A stretch of 64,000 bases of DNA from NCBI GenBank assembly GCA_034766995.1, contig CM068320.1, forward strand, positions 12,526,687-12,590,686, in the 5' to 3' direction. The notes beneath the pieces are model-generated. The model saw nothing but the letters and a program-made list of their open reading frames with translations. It ran no database searches and was not told the DNA's origin. The position numbers were made by a program, and so were the translations under genes. Of this stretch, positions 12,179 through 24,535 are shown one piece after another (position 1 is the stretch's first letter; the number at the start of each line of letters is the position of its first letter). This stretch comes from Acanthacorydalis orientalis. Taxonomy: Eukaryota > Arthropoda > Insecta > Megaloptera > Corydalidae.

Positions 12179-12996
12179 TACCTGTTTATAAAAAATTCAA
12201 TTTACTAGTAAATTTTCTTCCTGGGCAAAAATTGTTGCAATATTTTTATTGCCTTTAATAAATGATATTAGCCGGTTTCACTTTACTGTAGCGAAAATAT
12301 CGATTGCGATATGTATTTTTTCTTGATATAAAAGGACATTGACATAGAGATACAATTAGTGTTGCCATTCACTCATGCCAGAAATTAAAAAATGTATTCA
12401 ATTAAAAAAATATTATTTACATTTTTCAATTAAAATTTAAATAATAAAACATTTTTCTAATTTATATTTTATTGTTAAATAAGTAAAGTAAACTGATGTG
12501 ATTGATATAATTTTAAATAGAGTAGTTTTAATCTGACTGTATGTTTATTTGTGTTCGAAAAAGTTAACCACACTTCTTAGAATATTTATAAAGTTATTTA
12601 TTTATGACTAATTAATCAACTATTAGATGTTTATGAGATTAATATTGAAAACTTTCAAGAAGAACTTTAGTGCATATATAGAACTAAACTTTAGAAACTA
12701 TTTTTATATCAAAAAACATCAAATTACTTCAGCAAAACTTTCAGAATGTAGTAAAATTAGAAAAAAAAATAAAAAAACTTATTTTAAATATTGAGAAAAC
12801 ATGTTTGTTCCGTGAAAACACGCCAGGAAGTTAAACAGATGATGGTTTTCAGAATAACTTGAGTTTCAAATAATCCTATTTAAAAACAATATAACTTTTG
12901 TATGTAAATTGACCATAATGTAATAGAATTGTCTTAATTGGAAACAAGTTTGTTACTGATATTTTGGTATTAGTTTCAGACTTAATATTTTTTTAT

Positions 12997-13030
<34 letters not shown>

Positions 13031-13321
13031 ATGTTTTAGTAATGAAAAATTTTCGTAATAAAAATTTACATAATAATTGATAACGAAATATCACAATATA
13101 TTGATATATAATAATTATAAATCGAATGTCAATTTCTTGATTTATAGATTTGATTACCATGTTATTAATTAAATGTTTGGATTTTAAAACAGGTATTAAA
13201 ATAAAAAATATAGAATTGCTATCAAAACAATTTTCATCGTACTATTTTTAGTGTTTCTTTATGAAAAATAATCTTTTCAGCATAGATTGAACAAATATAA
13301 AAGTATGGGTATTATCTTTTA
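12179..13321. other. AT-rich DNA, nothing recognised
   Basis: Contains only a short TA tract at 12997-13022. No gene or mobile-element signal seen. Confidence 0.55.
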
Positions 13322-13366
13322 CGCTCCTTAAACTAAATCCACTAGACTATTCTTTGTGGAATTTAA

Positions 13367-13421
<55 letters not shown>

Positions 13422-13552
13422 TAGAAATACAAGTACGTTAGAGGATTTGATGAATAAAATTGAAAGGGATTATGTGTATATTTCTTTTAAAACAATATAG
13501 TAGTTGTCTGCCTTCAGTTATGTGCTCAGACAATATAAAAATTCGAAGATTA
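13322..13552 (+). pseudogene. Tc1/mariner-superfamily transposase C-terminus, split by (TA)25
   Basis: Left of the microsatellite the frame reads LNPLDYSLWNLMN (about 13333-13370), resembling the third-acidic-residue motif of IS630/Tc1/mariner transposases (NPLDY-LW). Right of it, the next frame reads NTSTLEDLMNKIERDY (from about 13426) and then, after stops, LSAFSYVLRQ. This is the expected C-terminal continuation (LE-L---I-R-W). The (TA)25 tract at 13371-13420 thus sits inside a former coding sequence in place of about ten codons. The N-terminal domains and first two acidic residues are not found upstream. Family beyond superfamily is not assigned. Confidence 0.6.
13371..13420. repeat. (TA)25 microsatellite inside a transposase relic
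   Basis: Pure TA tract interrupting the transposase-like frame described for 13322-13552. Confidence 0.95.
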
Positions 13553-14228
13553 AATCCATGTGATAACATTTTTTTACTGTTCTTGTGAAAATATTATTGT
13601 ATTAATGATTGTGTGTATTATAAATAACATAAATTGAAATATTTTATTACAATAACGTTTCAACATTAATTTTCTCCTCTGCAAATATCACAATTAATAT
13701 AAATATTTAATAGTTCTGTAGTTCATTAACTATCATTCCATTGTTTTGTTTCATTCTTGTATATGCTGAGGAGAGATGTTTTCAGTTAGTTTAAGTATTT
13801 ATACAATGCCTGCTTTAGTCAGTCAATAACATATCATTTAGTCAATAGCGTATGGTTAATGATGATTATATTTTATTCTCTATGTATTACAGATATGAAT
13901 GTATTCTGAAAGACCAAAATAAGCTTCAATGTTAAATGAAAATATTATTATTAAATCTATTATGATATTATTATTGTGTAAAATAATAAAACATGTTTAT
14001 TATAAAGTGCTATTTGTCGACTAATTAAATTTTATTATTGACCTGTGCCTTTATCTTAGAACAGTAATAAATCGTTAACTTGGATATTTCAGTGTATTAA
14101 ACTGATGAATAATACATTTTAATCGAATTTGAAACAAATATGTATAAATTAAATATCAAAATAGATAGAGAATATGGTTGTTACATTTTATTTTTTTTTT
14201 TATACATAACTTCTAATCAACAATCACG

Positions 14229-14229
<1 letters not shown>
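13553..14229. other. AT-rich DNA, nothing recognised
   Basis: No recognisable genes, RNAs or terminal repeats. Confidence 0.55.

Positions 14230-14266
<37 letters not shown>
14230..14266. repeat. (TA)n tract used as mariner target
   Basis: TATATG/TA repeat; its last TA is the left target-site duplication of the mariner that follows. Confidence 0.9.
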
Positions 14267-15187
14267 CGAGGTCAGAAAATTAAGTAATGCGACCGATTTT
14301 TTTTCTCGGCCTGTGGTAACACTGCGAACCTGTAACTCCGCCACCGTAATAGCAGATCCCTACTCTCTCGATTGAGACCTTGACCATCCTCGTACGAGCA
14401 TTTCTTCGCCAGCTGTTTAGTGTTATGTAACAACGCGCGAGTAGTGCATGTCACGAAAATGGAACAGAGAAATTTAGAGCAACGGTACGCGATAAAATTG
14501 AAAGTGATCCTACTCTTCTCGTTCGAGTTATTACTGGTGATGAAAGTTGGTTCTTTCAATATGACCCCGAAACTAAACGACAAAGCCAACAGTGGCTGTC
14601 CCCTGGAGCACCAAGGCCAAAGAAGGCGAGAATGAGCAAGTCCAAAGTGAAAACCATGTTGATTTGCTTCTTCGACAGCAAAGGGGTGGTTCACAAAAAG
14701 TTCGTACCACCTGGACAAACCGTAAATCAAGTATTCTACCGCAATGTGCTCGAAAAATTACGAAAAAGGGTGCTCAGAGTGCGTCCAGAGATCGCGAAGA
14801 CTTGGGTTCTGCATCACGACAATGCTCCCTGTCACAGTGCGTTCAGTGTCTCTCAGTTTTTGGCGTCTAAAGGCATCGCAACGTTACCACAACCGCCCTA
14901 TTCACCGGACATGTCACCCTGCAATTTTTTCCTATTCCCCCATATGAAAAAATTCGTCAAAGGTCGACATTTTGACTCCGCTGAAGATATCAAAGAATCT
15001 GTGACGAGGGTACTCGGAGAGGTCCCACAAGAAGTGTTCCAGAATTGTTACGAAAACTGGAAAACTCGCTGGAATAAGTGTATAGATGCGGGAGGGGACT
15101 ACTTTGAAGGGGATCGCAGCGATGTACCTTAATTTTTAAATATACTCGATTTTTGAATTTTGTCGCATTACTTAATTGTCTGACCTC

Positions 15188-15188
<1 letters not shown>
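14267..15188 (+). mobile_element. Mariner family A, copy 1 (internally deleted, 922 bp)
   Basis: The terminal inverted repeats are about 27 bp: CGAGGTCAGAAAATTAAG onward at the left, complementary to the right end TTAATTGTCTGACCTCG with one mismatch. The left flank is TA; the right flank reads TG then (TA)n, so one TA copy is mutated. The 5' untranslated stretch is 192 bp, as in copies 2 and 4. The DNA-binding region and linker (about residues 14-141) are deleted; the junction near 14498 has short microhomology (TT). The element sits inside a TA microsatellite. Confidence 0.93.
14459..15132 (+). pseudogene. Mariner A transposase, deleted and with D-to-N in the third catalytic position
   Basis: The original start MEQRNLEQRYAIK (14459) runs into the deletion and continues out of frame. 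The catalytic frame reopens right after the junction at 14500 (ESDPTLLVRVITGDESWFF, first Asp at 14539-14541) and runs to the stop at 15132. The first ATG in this frame is 14632, giving 166 aa that lack the first Asp. HHDNAPCH holds the second Asp (residue 63 of that frame). The third position reads PCNFFLFP, so the catalytic Asp (residue 98, 34 residues after the second) is Asn. The copy is therefore doubly dead. Confidence 0.9.

Positions 15189-15190
<2 letters not shown>

Positions 15191-15230
<40 letters not shown>
15191..15230. repeat. (TA)20 microsatellite between two mariners
   Basis: Pure TA tract separating mariner A copy 1 from the mellifera-like mariner at 15243. Confidence 0.95.
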
Positions 15231-15233
<3 letters not shown>

Positions 15234-15242
15234 GCATATATA

Positions 15243-16524
15243 TTAGTTGAAACAAAAGTTCGTATCGTTTTCCAATAGATGTCATTAATTCCAGTTTCGT
15301 GCGCAACTTGATTATATGACATTACTTCATATGTGTTATTTTGACAGGTGACATTTCAATATTTCTTTATCTGATATTTTTATGCAGTTTTGTGAATCTT
15401 AAGTCTGTTAAATTTAAAATTGAAAATGGAGGAATATAAAATGTTTTTTTCGTCATTTGATGCTGTTTTATTTCCGGAGAGGAAAAAGCACTGCAGAGAC
15501 AGCAAAAAAGATATCCGCCGTTTATGGAGAAGATGCCGTAGCTGTCAGTATTGTTTGAAAGTGGTTCGCTCGGTCTAGAGATGGAAAATTCGACCTAGAG
15601 TATCGAGAGTATTCCGGTAGGCCTTTAGTTGTTGATAATAAAAAAATGGCAAAACTTACTGAAAATACTCAACGCTACATGACACGGGACATCTTAGAGA
15701 TACTGAAAGTGTCTCATATGAGTGTTGTGAGGGATTTGGAGATACTTGTATATGTGAATCGCTACGATGTTTGTGTGCCTCACAATTTAACTGAAAGAAA
15801 TTTAATGGAACGCAATTCTATCAGTGATTCGCTTCTTAAAAGAAACCAAATCGACTCGTTTCTGAAACGATATATCACGGGCGATGAAAAATGGATCATC
15901 TACAGTAATTTTGATCGAAAAATACCTTTGAAAAAAAGAAATGAACCTCCGTTAGCCACTCAAAAAGCGTGTTTTCATACGAAGAAGGTGATGTTTCATA
16001 TATGGTGTGATTGGAAGAGTATTGTGTATTACGAGTTTCTCCCAAATAATCAGATGATAAATTCGGAAAAGTATTGTGCTCAGTTAGACCAATTAAAGGC
16101 GGAAATCGATCAAAATTAGCCAATCGTCCAGAATTAGTCAATCGGAAGGTTACCGTTTTCAAATGAGACAACACTAGATCTCATGTTTCTTTGTAGCTCC
16201 GGAAAAAAATGGTGTAGTTTAGCTGGGACGAGCTACCCCACGAGCTATATTCACCTGATCTTGCACCTTCAGATTATCATTTGTTCCGGTCGCTATAGAA
16301 TCCCTTTAATAGAAAAAACTTCAGTTACCTGCAATCCTGCAGAAACCGCCTGGATTAATTCATCGCCTAGAAAGGAACAGAGGAAGGGTTCCGGGAGGAT
16401 GGAATGATGAAAATACGTGAAAGATGGCGAAAGGTGGTGAATCAAAGTGGCGTATATGTATAAAAATAAATAGCTGGCTTTGAATTTCACCTTATAAACA
16501 CTAAAAACTTTTGTTCCAACCCAA
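15243..16524 (+). mobile_element. Full-length mellifera-like mariner, inactive
   Basis: A 1282 bp element flanked by TA (15241-15242 and 16525-16526). The left end TTAGTTGAAACAAAAGTT is mirrored by the right end AACTTTTGTTCCAACCCAA with small differences. The length is that of an intact mariner and the whole transposase can be followed, but it is interrupted by stops and frameshifts. Confidence 0.9.
15426..16462 (+). pseudogene. Mariner transposase (mellifera/capitata-like), frameshifted
   Basis: From the ATG at 15426 the sequence encodes, with frameshifts, a helix-turn-helix region (GKSTAETAKKISAVYGEDAV, VVRSV-RWKIRPRVSR-like). A 157-codon open part (15646-16119) follows, containing ISDSLLKRNQIDSFLKRYIT and GDEKWIIYSN (first Asp), then KKRNEPPLATQKACFHTKKV and YEFLPNNQMINSEKYCAQLD. 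The second Asp is in stop-DNTRSHVS (about 16167). The third is in ELYSPDLAPSDYHLFRSL (about 16270), followed by a stop and a degraded tail ending RERWRKVVNQSGVYV. All three Asp positions survive, yet at least four disruptions prevent a full protein. Confidence 0.88.
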
Positions 16525-16563
16525 TATATATGTTATATATAATGTGTTTTGTTTTTATATGTA

Positions 16564-16568
<5 letters not shown>

Positions 16569-16598
<30 letters not shown>
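16569..16598. repeat. (AT)15 microsatellite
   Basis: Pure AT tract 45 bp after the mariner end. Confidence 0.9.
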
Positions 16599-16605
<7 letters not shown>

Positions 16606-17302
16606 AATTACATTAATACTATAATTTACTTTAGATATTTATATGTTGTGTTGAAATAGAGTTATGATTGTAAACAGTGCCTGTAGGCTTTCTTGATGTA
16701 AGGAAAATACAACTCGAGATTGATATATGAAGTTGATACGATCTTGGGTGTAACAGTTTCCGCTATTTGACTATATTACAAATTTAGTAATTCAAATACT
16801 TGTTACAAACATAGAGTTGTGATTGTTAAGATATAATACACATTTTCGCCATAAATGCAGACAGTAAGGTTTAGTTCTCTTTTTTATGCAATTTAATCTA
16901 TGAAATAATATTTATGATATTTTATTTTTTGATTTAATTTAATTTTAATTTTTCATTCTGAATTTTTATTACATAAACAAAATAAATCATTATAAATGAT
17001 GTATTTGCAAAAAAACGGAATTGTTTAATTACGATCAAAGTGTATTTTTTAAAATTTATAAACTTCAGACTTGTTAATATTATATTTTAAATATGAAAAG
17101 TTAAATGGAACGTATACTTTTGTTTTATATTAAAAATGAATTTAATTGTCGAGTTGTAATGATAATTATATTCATTTTTAATATATTTTTTCATCAAATG
17201 ATTGCCCTCTAGCATGTCAAGATCAGTAAACAATAAGATTTTATATTTATAAAAAACGTAATATATTTTTATTGATTGATGAATTTACAGTGACAATAAC
17301 TT

Positions 17303-17356
<54 letters not shown>

Positions 17357-19533
17357 CACATATATAATGTTTTGTTTATTCACAAAAATAATGTAGGTGT
17401 ATTGTAAAGAAACATTCTGTTATTTCTCGTAAATAAAAGATGGTTTTCTTAAGCATAAAAATTATTCCTATTGTTACAATATAAGAAATATCATATTTTA
17501 TTGGACATATCCTGGGTTTCGCAAGAAAATCGATATTTTAAACAGCAGTTTACGTAGGTTTTTTCGATTTTTATTCACGCCAAGGAATATTTACAAAAAT
17601 ATTAAAAATAGAATATTTGAAATGAACAAAGCATACTTCAGAATACTTTCATTGATGAGTGTAATTAAAAAAGTATTTTTAAGGTAATTGTAGTATAATA
17701 ACTTATCCGAAAAAATGTAGTGTTTCGTTTAATAAGGTATACATCTGCATTTTTTTAGATCAAGCTTGATTTTTGTTAACTTCATAATAAAATAACTTTC
17801 ACTTTAAAATTAGCTTGCAAATAGTTTCTTGAAGAAATTGGCAGATAGGATCAAAAAGCTTCAAGGTATTTCCATATCGTGTGCATTTTTGAAATATTGT
17901 TGCAAGTGAGTCTTGAAATGGCTTGTGTAGCCGAATATTTAATAGAACTACATTGGATAAATAAAGCGGATATTTTAAAATAGTTAAATCAACAATACTT
18001 TTGTTAGGTAACCATTAGTGCATGAGATCTCTTGGGTTATCGTGGTAAAACATGATACTGTGTTCACATGTTAGCGTCGAGTGTTCCTGTATAATTAATC
18101 TATTCAGATTTTCTAATTGAAAGTATCTACATTAAGCATTTCAATAGATGATACATGATGTATATGATTCCTTTACAATTTACTCAAATATATAACATCA
18201 TCGTCTTCAGTTATAATATATATTATGGTTTTGATGTAGTATTTGGTGTATTACTTGATTGAGTGTCATTCCGTTTTCTCTTGAAGATTTTTTATAATAT
18301 TCCATAACTAATCTAAATAAAAACGCGGCGATTCTTCTATTCTCTAAACAATGGTATACATGCTGTAACTTCGACTAGTTTTTCTATAGCAAGTGAGGAA
18401 CTAGAACACTGTGCCGACTGATAATTCCCATTTTTTGATTTTAGAATTCTTCATGTTAGCCCGATTTCTTGAGTACTTTATTCTAAATTTCTGTATATTT
18501 AAACATGAATTTTTTGGTACGAAACTTTTAATTTCATTTTAGAACGTAACACACAATTTTAAAATGTATAGTTTTGAGTTTAATAAAATACTTTTAATAG
18601 GCGTTGAATATAAGAGAGATCATTTTTACAAATTAAAATGTTTTTATTGCAATAGCAGCATTGTTACATTTGTAAATTAAGAAAAAGAATATAGTGTAAG
18701 TTATTTGAGTTTTTATTCATTTTTAGATTTAATAAATAATTAAAATCTTACGGTATTACGCGAAATAAATTTCAACTAAGGTATTCTGTGTTTACTCAAC
18801 AATTGATTTAAAAAAGTCTATTAAGTAATTGAAGAAGATGAATATTTACAAATTACCATGAAAATGATATCACCTTTTTTATGATCTAATTCATTAGGTG
18901 TTCTATTTATCTGTAATTTAAATTTTCTTTATTATAGAATGTTAGTCTTTTTGTAGTTTTTCTTTTTATTAAATTCAGATTTAATATTTCTATAAAATAA
19001 TCTCGTTAAAAGTAACAACCGTAAAATAAATTAAACCAATAAATATTCCGTATAAACATGAATTTTTTCTACATCTGCTTATTTTCTGATTTACTGTAAT
19101 ATTTTTACAGTAATATTTAATATTTTTAAAGAATAGATTCCTGATAGATTATAAAGAAAGTACGCTTTTTTTATAACTTAAATTTGATAAATGTTATGAG
19201 GAAAACATTACAAAAGTATACAAATTTATATTTTATTTACATATTTTAATTCTTAATTATTTATGTTCATATTAGTGTTTTAGTTACGTGGGTGTCATCT
19301 TGAGCATATGTGACTTGTGTAGAAAAATATTTTTAATTTGGTAAATTATAATTGTGGAATTTAAAAAAAATTCATTTAGAATGAAAAAGAAAGCATTCGT
19401 AATAAAACATACTCTTATATACTGTTTAAATAGAAAAATAAATAAATAATAATGAATCGCATTAAACATGCGAATAGTAAATTGAGATAAAATATAAATA
19501 TGTAGTAATATTTTTGTTTTGACTTCCGATGTA
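16599..19533. other. AT-rich DNA with one TA microsatellite
   Basis: A (TA)n array lies at 17307-17355. The 86-codon minus frame at 19284-19544 is hydrophobic and low in complexity. No transposase, RNA gene or terminal repeats recognised across nearly 3 kb. Confidence 0.5.
17307..17355. repeat. (AT)24 microsatellite
   Basis: Pure AT tract followed by ACACATATAT. Confidence 0.95.
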
Positions 19534-20158
<625 letters not shown>

Positions 20159-20163
20159 ATATA

Positions 20164-20510
20164 GCTATAGGAAGAAACAAGAAAGATAAAAATCGGGAGA
20201 GGTATAAAAGAGGGAGATTCAATTTCGCTGAAATTAACAAACCCACTCTGTTTGAAGAAAAAAATTATTTGGTCAATGTGTACTACTAGTCCTTACATGC
20301 AGCAGGAAAACATGGGTGCTTAACACAAAAATAATTCAGTGACTCCAGGCAACACAGAGAAATATAGAAAAATGCACGCTAGGAATAATAAGAAGAGATA
20401 GGAAACGAATAGTATGGGAACGAAAACAGACAAGAGTCACATTTAATAAGACAAGTAGAGTTCGAAATGCAAATGAGCGGGGAATGTTGCAAGAAGAGAT
20501 AACTACTTAA
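20164..20510 (+). pseudogene. LINE reverse transcriptase C-terminal fragment
   Basis: Plus-strand translation in shifting frames gives INKPTLFEEKN, LTQK / VLNTKIIQ, LQATQRNIEKCTLGIIRRD, RKRIVWERKQTRV and KCK-AGNVAR-like pieces. These match the post-palm region of LINE reverse transcriptases (V-P-LTYG-ETW-LT, LQ-TQR-MER-MLGI--RDR, RLKW-W-GHVAR). Several stops and frameshifts are present. The palm with YADD is not included. It stands opposite in orientation to the tail at 19933. Confidence 0.75.
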
Positions 20511-20689
20511 TTCGCAGTTACGTATAAATCTCGAAAATAACATTGTTCAATTGTAACAAGTAGTTGATATTTTATGTTTTGAAATGAGATTTTTAAGAAA
20601 TATGTGGTTTCTTTAAAAATATAAACCTATTTTGTAAATATTTTCTTCCCAGTAGTGGCTTTTTCACTGACCTGTAACTTCTCAAATCA

Positions 20690-21003
20690 GTCACAACCAA
20701 GCATGAAGGTGGCAATGTGATTGTTTGGACATGTTTTTTAGTCTATGGTGTTGGTCCTTTTTACGAAATTGAGAGGACAATGGATCGTTTCGCATATAAA
20801 AACATTTTACAAACACAAATGATTCCTCATGCTTACTGGAATATGTCCCTTCGATGGATGTTTCAACACTATAATGACCCGAAACAAATCGAGGTTGGTA
20901 AAGGATTGGTTTAACGATAGTAGGGGTTCAAGTTCTTGATTGTCCGGCACAATCACCAGACTTGAATCTAATTAAATCTCTTTGGGAACACTCAAACGAG
21001 TTG
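20690..21003 (+). pseudogene. Tc1-type transposase fragment
   Basis: From about 20701 the frame reads KHEGGNVIVWTCFLVYGVGP, FYEIERTMDRFAYKNILQTQ, MIPHAYWNMSLRWMFQHYND and PKQIE. After a frameshift it continues WFNDSRGSSS- / VQVLDCPAQSPDLNLIKSLW. This follows the Tc1 pattern (KHGGG-VMVWGCF, G-G-L--I-G-M----Y--IL, FQQDNDPKHT, WPAQSPDLNPIENLW). The second acidic residue is Tyr here (QHYNDPK) and the final Glu is Lys (LIKSLW), so the relic is catalytically dead. Only the middle of the protein remains, cut at 21003 by a (TA)n array. No terminal repeats found. Confidence 0.85.
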
Positions 21004-21004
21004 C

Positions 21005-21005
<1 letters not shown>

Positions 21006-21056
<51 letters not shown>

Positions 21057-21085
21057 ATATCTCGTATATATATATATATATATAT
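21006..21085. repeat. (TA)n microsatellite with CTCG interruption
   Basis: Two TA runs (21006-21054 and 21065-21085) separated by CTATATCTCG. The array truncates the Tc1 relic. Confidence 0.95.
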
Positions 21086-22208
21086 GTTAGTATCTCTATA
21101 TAATCCACGGTCTTACATACAGGTCTGGAAACGACGGTATTGAAAAGGATACGCTTGTTGGTCGAACTTTTTCATCATAGTCTCCGCCAACACGCGACGC
21201 CACCCGTAAAAGGATACATTCCCTAAAAATATCACACTAACTCCATAAGTTCTTATTGTTTTACGGTAATGGAAAAATCATCAGAATGTATGCTTTTCGA
21301 CATTTATTTCATCAAATTTTTATTGTATATTGAAATTAATGTTGGTTTCTGTATTTTTTTTTGCGATTTTTTATATCCTATTACTTTTTTAATATCCATG
21401 TTTTTGATATATATATATATATATACTATAAGTGTTTAATTTATACATTTAGATGCATATGATTATATATTGTTATGATTGATATAACGAATTCGATGAT
21501 TAAGTTAATACTGGCTTTTTAATTATTGATTACTTTAACATCATTTAACTGATTTTTATAAAAATAACTTTTATAACATTAATGAAAATGAGTAAAATGT
21601 GGTTAAATATTTGAATGACGATATTTGGTGAAATGCATGTTTTATAAAATGTATCAAATTATATTATATTTTATGCGAGAAAACATTTGAAATTACATGT
21701 CTCTTAATAAAGTGGTATTCAAGTAAGTAGATTTACCACTTTGAGGTATCAAAAAATTTAACATATATAAAAATGCAGTTTAATAAATACCAAATATTAG
21801 TATAATATTTGATATGTTTGTTTTATTAATTAAAGATTATTAGTACTCTGTGTCTTATAATAAATAATTTTGAATGTATACATTTTCATTAATGTAAAAG
21901 TCTGTTTTCGTTAGATTCATATGTAGACTTTCGTATGAAAAAGCATAACTGATACCATATGAAAGCTGTTTTTAGAAACGTATGAACACAAAATATTTCG
22001 TTTTTTATCAGCAATGATCTGTCCTCGTATCTTTAGTTAAATATTAACACATTGCTGTAAGCATTTGCTTAAGCAAATATACAAATATGAATTGTACGGT
22101 ACGTATTTTTATATATTAGTATTTTGAAAAGTTTAATTAATAAAAAGACATATAAAAAAGTAAAATTTTTACGATCCTAAATCGTTAAATGTAAAATTCT
22201 TGAACAAT
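21086..22208. other. Mostly AT-rich DNA; small GC-richer relic at 21105-21230
   Basis: The stretch 21105-21230 is richer in G+C (CCGCCAACACGCGACGCCAC) and may be a LINE or other transposon scrap. It cannot be assigned. The rest shows nothing beyond a 10-unit TA tract near 21410. Confidence 0.45.
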
Positions 22209-22231
22209 ACACACACATACATATATATATA

Positions 22232-22272
<41 letters not shown>
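22209..22272. repeat. (CA)/(TA)/(TG) compound microsatellite
   Basis: Alternating ACACAC, TA and GTGTG runs. Confidence 0.9.
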
Positions 22273-22751
22273 TGTTGCAAAAAAAAATAAAAATAAGATC
22301 GTATAAATATTTTTGAAGGTGATTGATATCGAACATTTATCAGTTTTGTAGTCATTTAATAAAAAGCTTTTTTGTTTTAATAAAACATGAGAACCATTTC
22401 CAATGAGAGTACGTTATTGAGAATATCTTGATAGCTTAATACAAATATAGCTAGTGAAGATTTAGCTAGTGATACAATATATTAAAAGATATAATTTTTT
22501 ATTGTAAGAACCGTGCTTCTATTTTATTTAGGGGACCAAAATTATAAACTGAATATGATTTTTCATTATTCAAGAATTGTTTAATTTTTTTTACAAAAAC
22601 TCTATTATTGGTAATTTAGTTTTTTCATTGGATCATCTCTTACGAAATCACGCGAATATACACAATGTTTTACTTTTAATTACTACAAACATTTGCAACA
22701 GACAGTATTTTATACTGTCATTGGTTTAAAAGTATTTTCACAAATGAATAT
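22273..22751. other. AT-rich DNA, nothing recognised
   Basis: No recognisable features. Confidence 0.5.
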
Positions 22752-22998
22752 TTCTCTCGTTCCACAAATAACAAAAAAGTTTTCTGATTAAAAATGTTCA
22801 ATAAATGGATATTGTTCATTTTTGATTGTTACTTATAGGCATTTTGATGTCGTCACCAGAGAAATAATGTATAGAAAAACGCACTGAGAATGATGACATC
22901 AAAGTACTCATAACCAACAATCAAGAATGAACAATAACTATTTATTGAACATTTTTAATCAGAAAACTTTTTTGTAGTTTGTGGGATGAGAGAATTCA
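22752..22998. repeat. Foldback (inverted-repeat) element
   Basis: Two arms of about 100 bp (22752-22856 and 22895-22998) are near-perfect inverted copies. Both arms contain AAAAAGTTTTCTGATTAAAA, then ATGTTCAATAAAT, then TTGATTGTT and TTTGATGTC-TCA. The centre is about 38 bp. The arms also match outer parts of the repeats at 3806-4040, 44600-44700 and 50820-50960, so this is the best preserved member of a small foldback family. It encodes no protein; mobilising enzyme unknown. Confidence 0.8.
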
Positions 22999-23602
22999 AT
23001 TTTACAAATGAACAGCGATAGAACTATATTGTTGCTATGAAAGCGTTAACTCTTTCTCAATTTCATGTTTTGTGTGTTTTATTGAAATTTGACTACATGA
23101 AAATATGATTGAAAATTTTTCTTCAGTCGCACGATATTAATATGTGAAAATGAATGAGATGACAGATTTAGAATTTAGTAAAATTTATATACGAAACGAT
23201 AGCGAAAATAAAAACACTTAAGAAAAAGAGATATTGATAACGAATGTAAATCAGATATAAACAATTAACAGATAGTTAAACATAACAACTTCAGTTAATT
23301 GCTGTGTTTCATAAATATTTCAAACATTTTAATAATGAATGTAGCTATATTAGACTGCGACGACTCATCTTTTTCTGAAATTATTTATATAAATCTGGGT
23401 AAATGAGTACAAACATTTTTTTCCCACAAGAATTTTATATGCATTGAGATGGTTTTCATACGGTTTAGAGTATGTTTGTCAAAGTATTTAGCTATTCAAA
23501 ATTTTAATTGTCATTTTTAAATGAACAGTTATTAAATTTAAATCAAGTATCATAATTTGACAGTAAAAAAGAATATGATTATCCAAGCAATATATTAACA
23601 TA
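22999..23602. other. AT-rich DNA, nothing recognised
   Basis: No features recognised up to the TA target site of mariner A copy 2. Confidence 0.5.
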
Positions 23603-24535
23603 CGAGGTGAGAAAATTAAGTAATGCGACCGATTTTTTTTCTCGGCCTGTGGTAACACTGCGAACCTGTAACTCCGCCACCGTAATAGCAGATCCCTACT
23701 CTCTCGATTGAGACCTTGACCACCCTCGTACGATCATTTCTTCGCCAGCTGTTTAGTGTTTTGTAACAACGCGCGAGTAGTGCATATCACGAAAATGGAA
23801 CAGATAAATTTAGAGCAACGGTGCGCGATAAAATTTTGTGCAAAACTCGGCGAAACCGGGACAGAAACTTATGAAAAAGTGCTTAAAGTGTATGGTAGTG
23901 ATGCCCCAATATGACCCCGAAACTAAACGACAAAGCCAACAGTGGCTGTCCCCTGGAGCACCAAGGCCAAAGAAGGCGAGAATGAGCAAGTCCAAAGTGA
24001 AAACCATGTTGATTTGCTTCTTCGACAGCAAAGGAGTGGTTCACAAAGAGTTCGTACCACCTGGACAAACCGTAAATCAAGTATTCTACCGCAATGTGCT
24101 CGAAAAATTACGAAAAAGGGTGCTCAGAGTGCGTCCAGAGATCGCGAAGACTTGGGTTCTGCATCACGACAATGCTCCCTGTCACAGTGCGTTCAGTGTC
24201 TCTCAGTTTTTGGCGTCTAAAGGCATTGCAACGTTATCACAACCGCCCTATTCACCGGACATGTCACCCTGCGACTTTCCTATTCCCCCATAAAAAAAAT
24301 TCGTCAAAGGTCGACATTTTGACTCCGTTGAAGATATCCAAGAATCTGTGACGAGGGTACTCGGAGAGGTCCCACAAGAAGTGTTCCAGAATTGTTACGA
24401 AAACTGGAAAACTCGCTGGAATAAGTGTATAGATGCGGGAGGGAACTACTTTGAAGGGGATCGCAGCGATGTACCTTAATTTTTAAATATACTCGATTTT
24501 TGAATTTTGTCGCATTACTTAATTGTCTGACCTCG
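23603..24535 (+). mobile_element. Mariner family A, copy 2 (internally deleted, 933 bp)
   Basis: Flanked by perfect TA duplications (23601-23602 and 24536-24537). The left end CGAGGTGAGAAAATTAAG and the right end CTTAATTGTCTGACCTCG form the family's terminal inverted repeat with two mismatches. The deletion removes about residues 37-161, from within the first DNA-binding half past the first catalytic Asp; the junction lies near 23905 (GATGCC then CAATATGACC). Unlike copies 1 and 3, the insertion is in ordinary AT-rich DNA, not a microsatellite. Confidence 0.93.
23795..24479 (+). pseudogene. Mariner A transposase lacking the linker and first catalytic Asp
   Basis: The start at 23795 reads MEQINLEQRCAIKFCAKLGE and TGTETYEKVLKVYGSDA, then stops at once because the deletion shifts the frame. 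The remaining catalytic frame begins QYDPETKRQSQQWLSPGAP and has the second Asp (HHDNAPCH) and third Asp (SPDMSPCDF). The TGDESW motif with the first Asp is gone. Further small deletions after PCDF (near 24277-24296) break the C-terminal frame. Confidence 0.9.

Noticed and set aside
14272..14730. 152-codon minus-strand frame, and similar antisense frames at 23883-24080, 29465-29755 and 49554-49817
   Set aside because: Antisense shadows of mariner A; they recur in every copy and begin in the terminal repeat.
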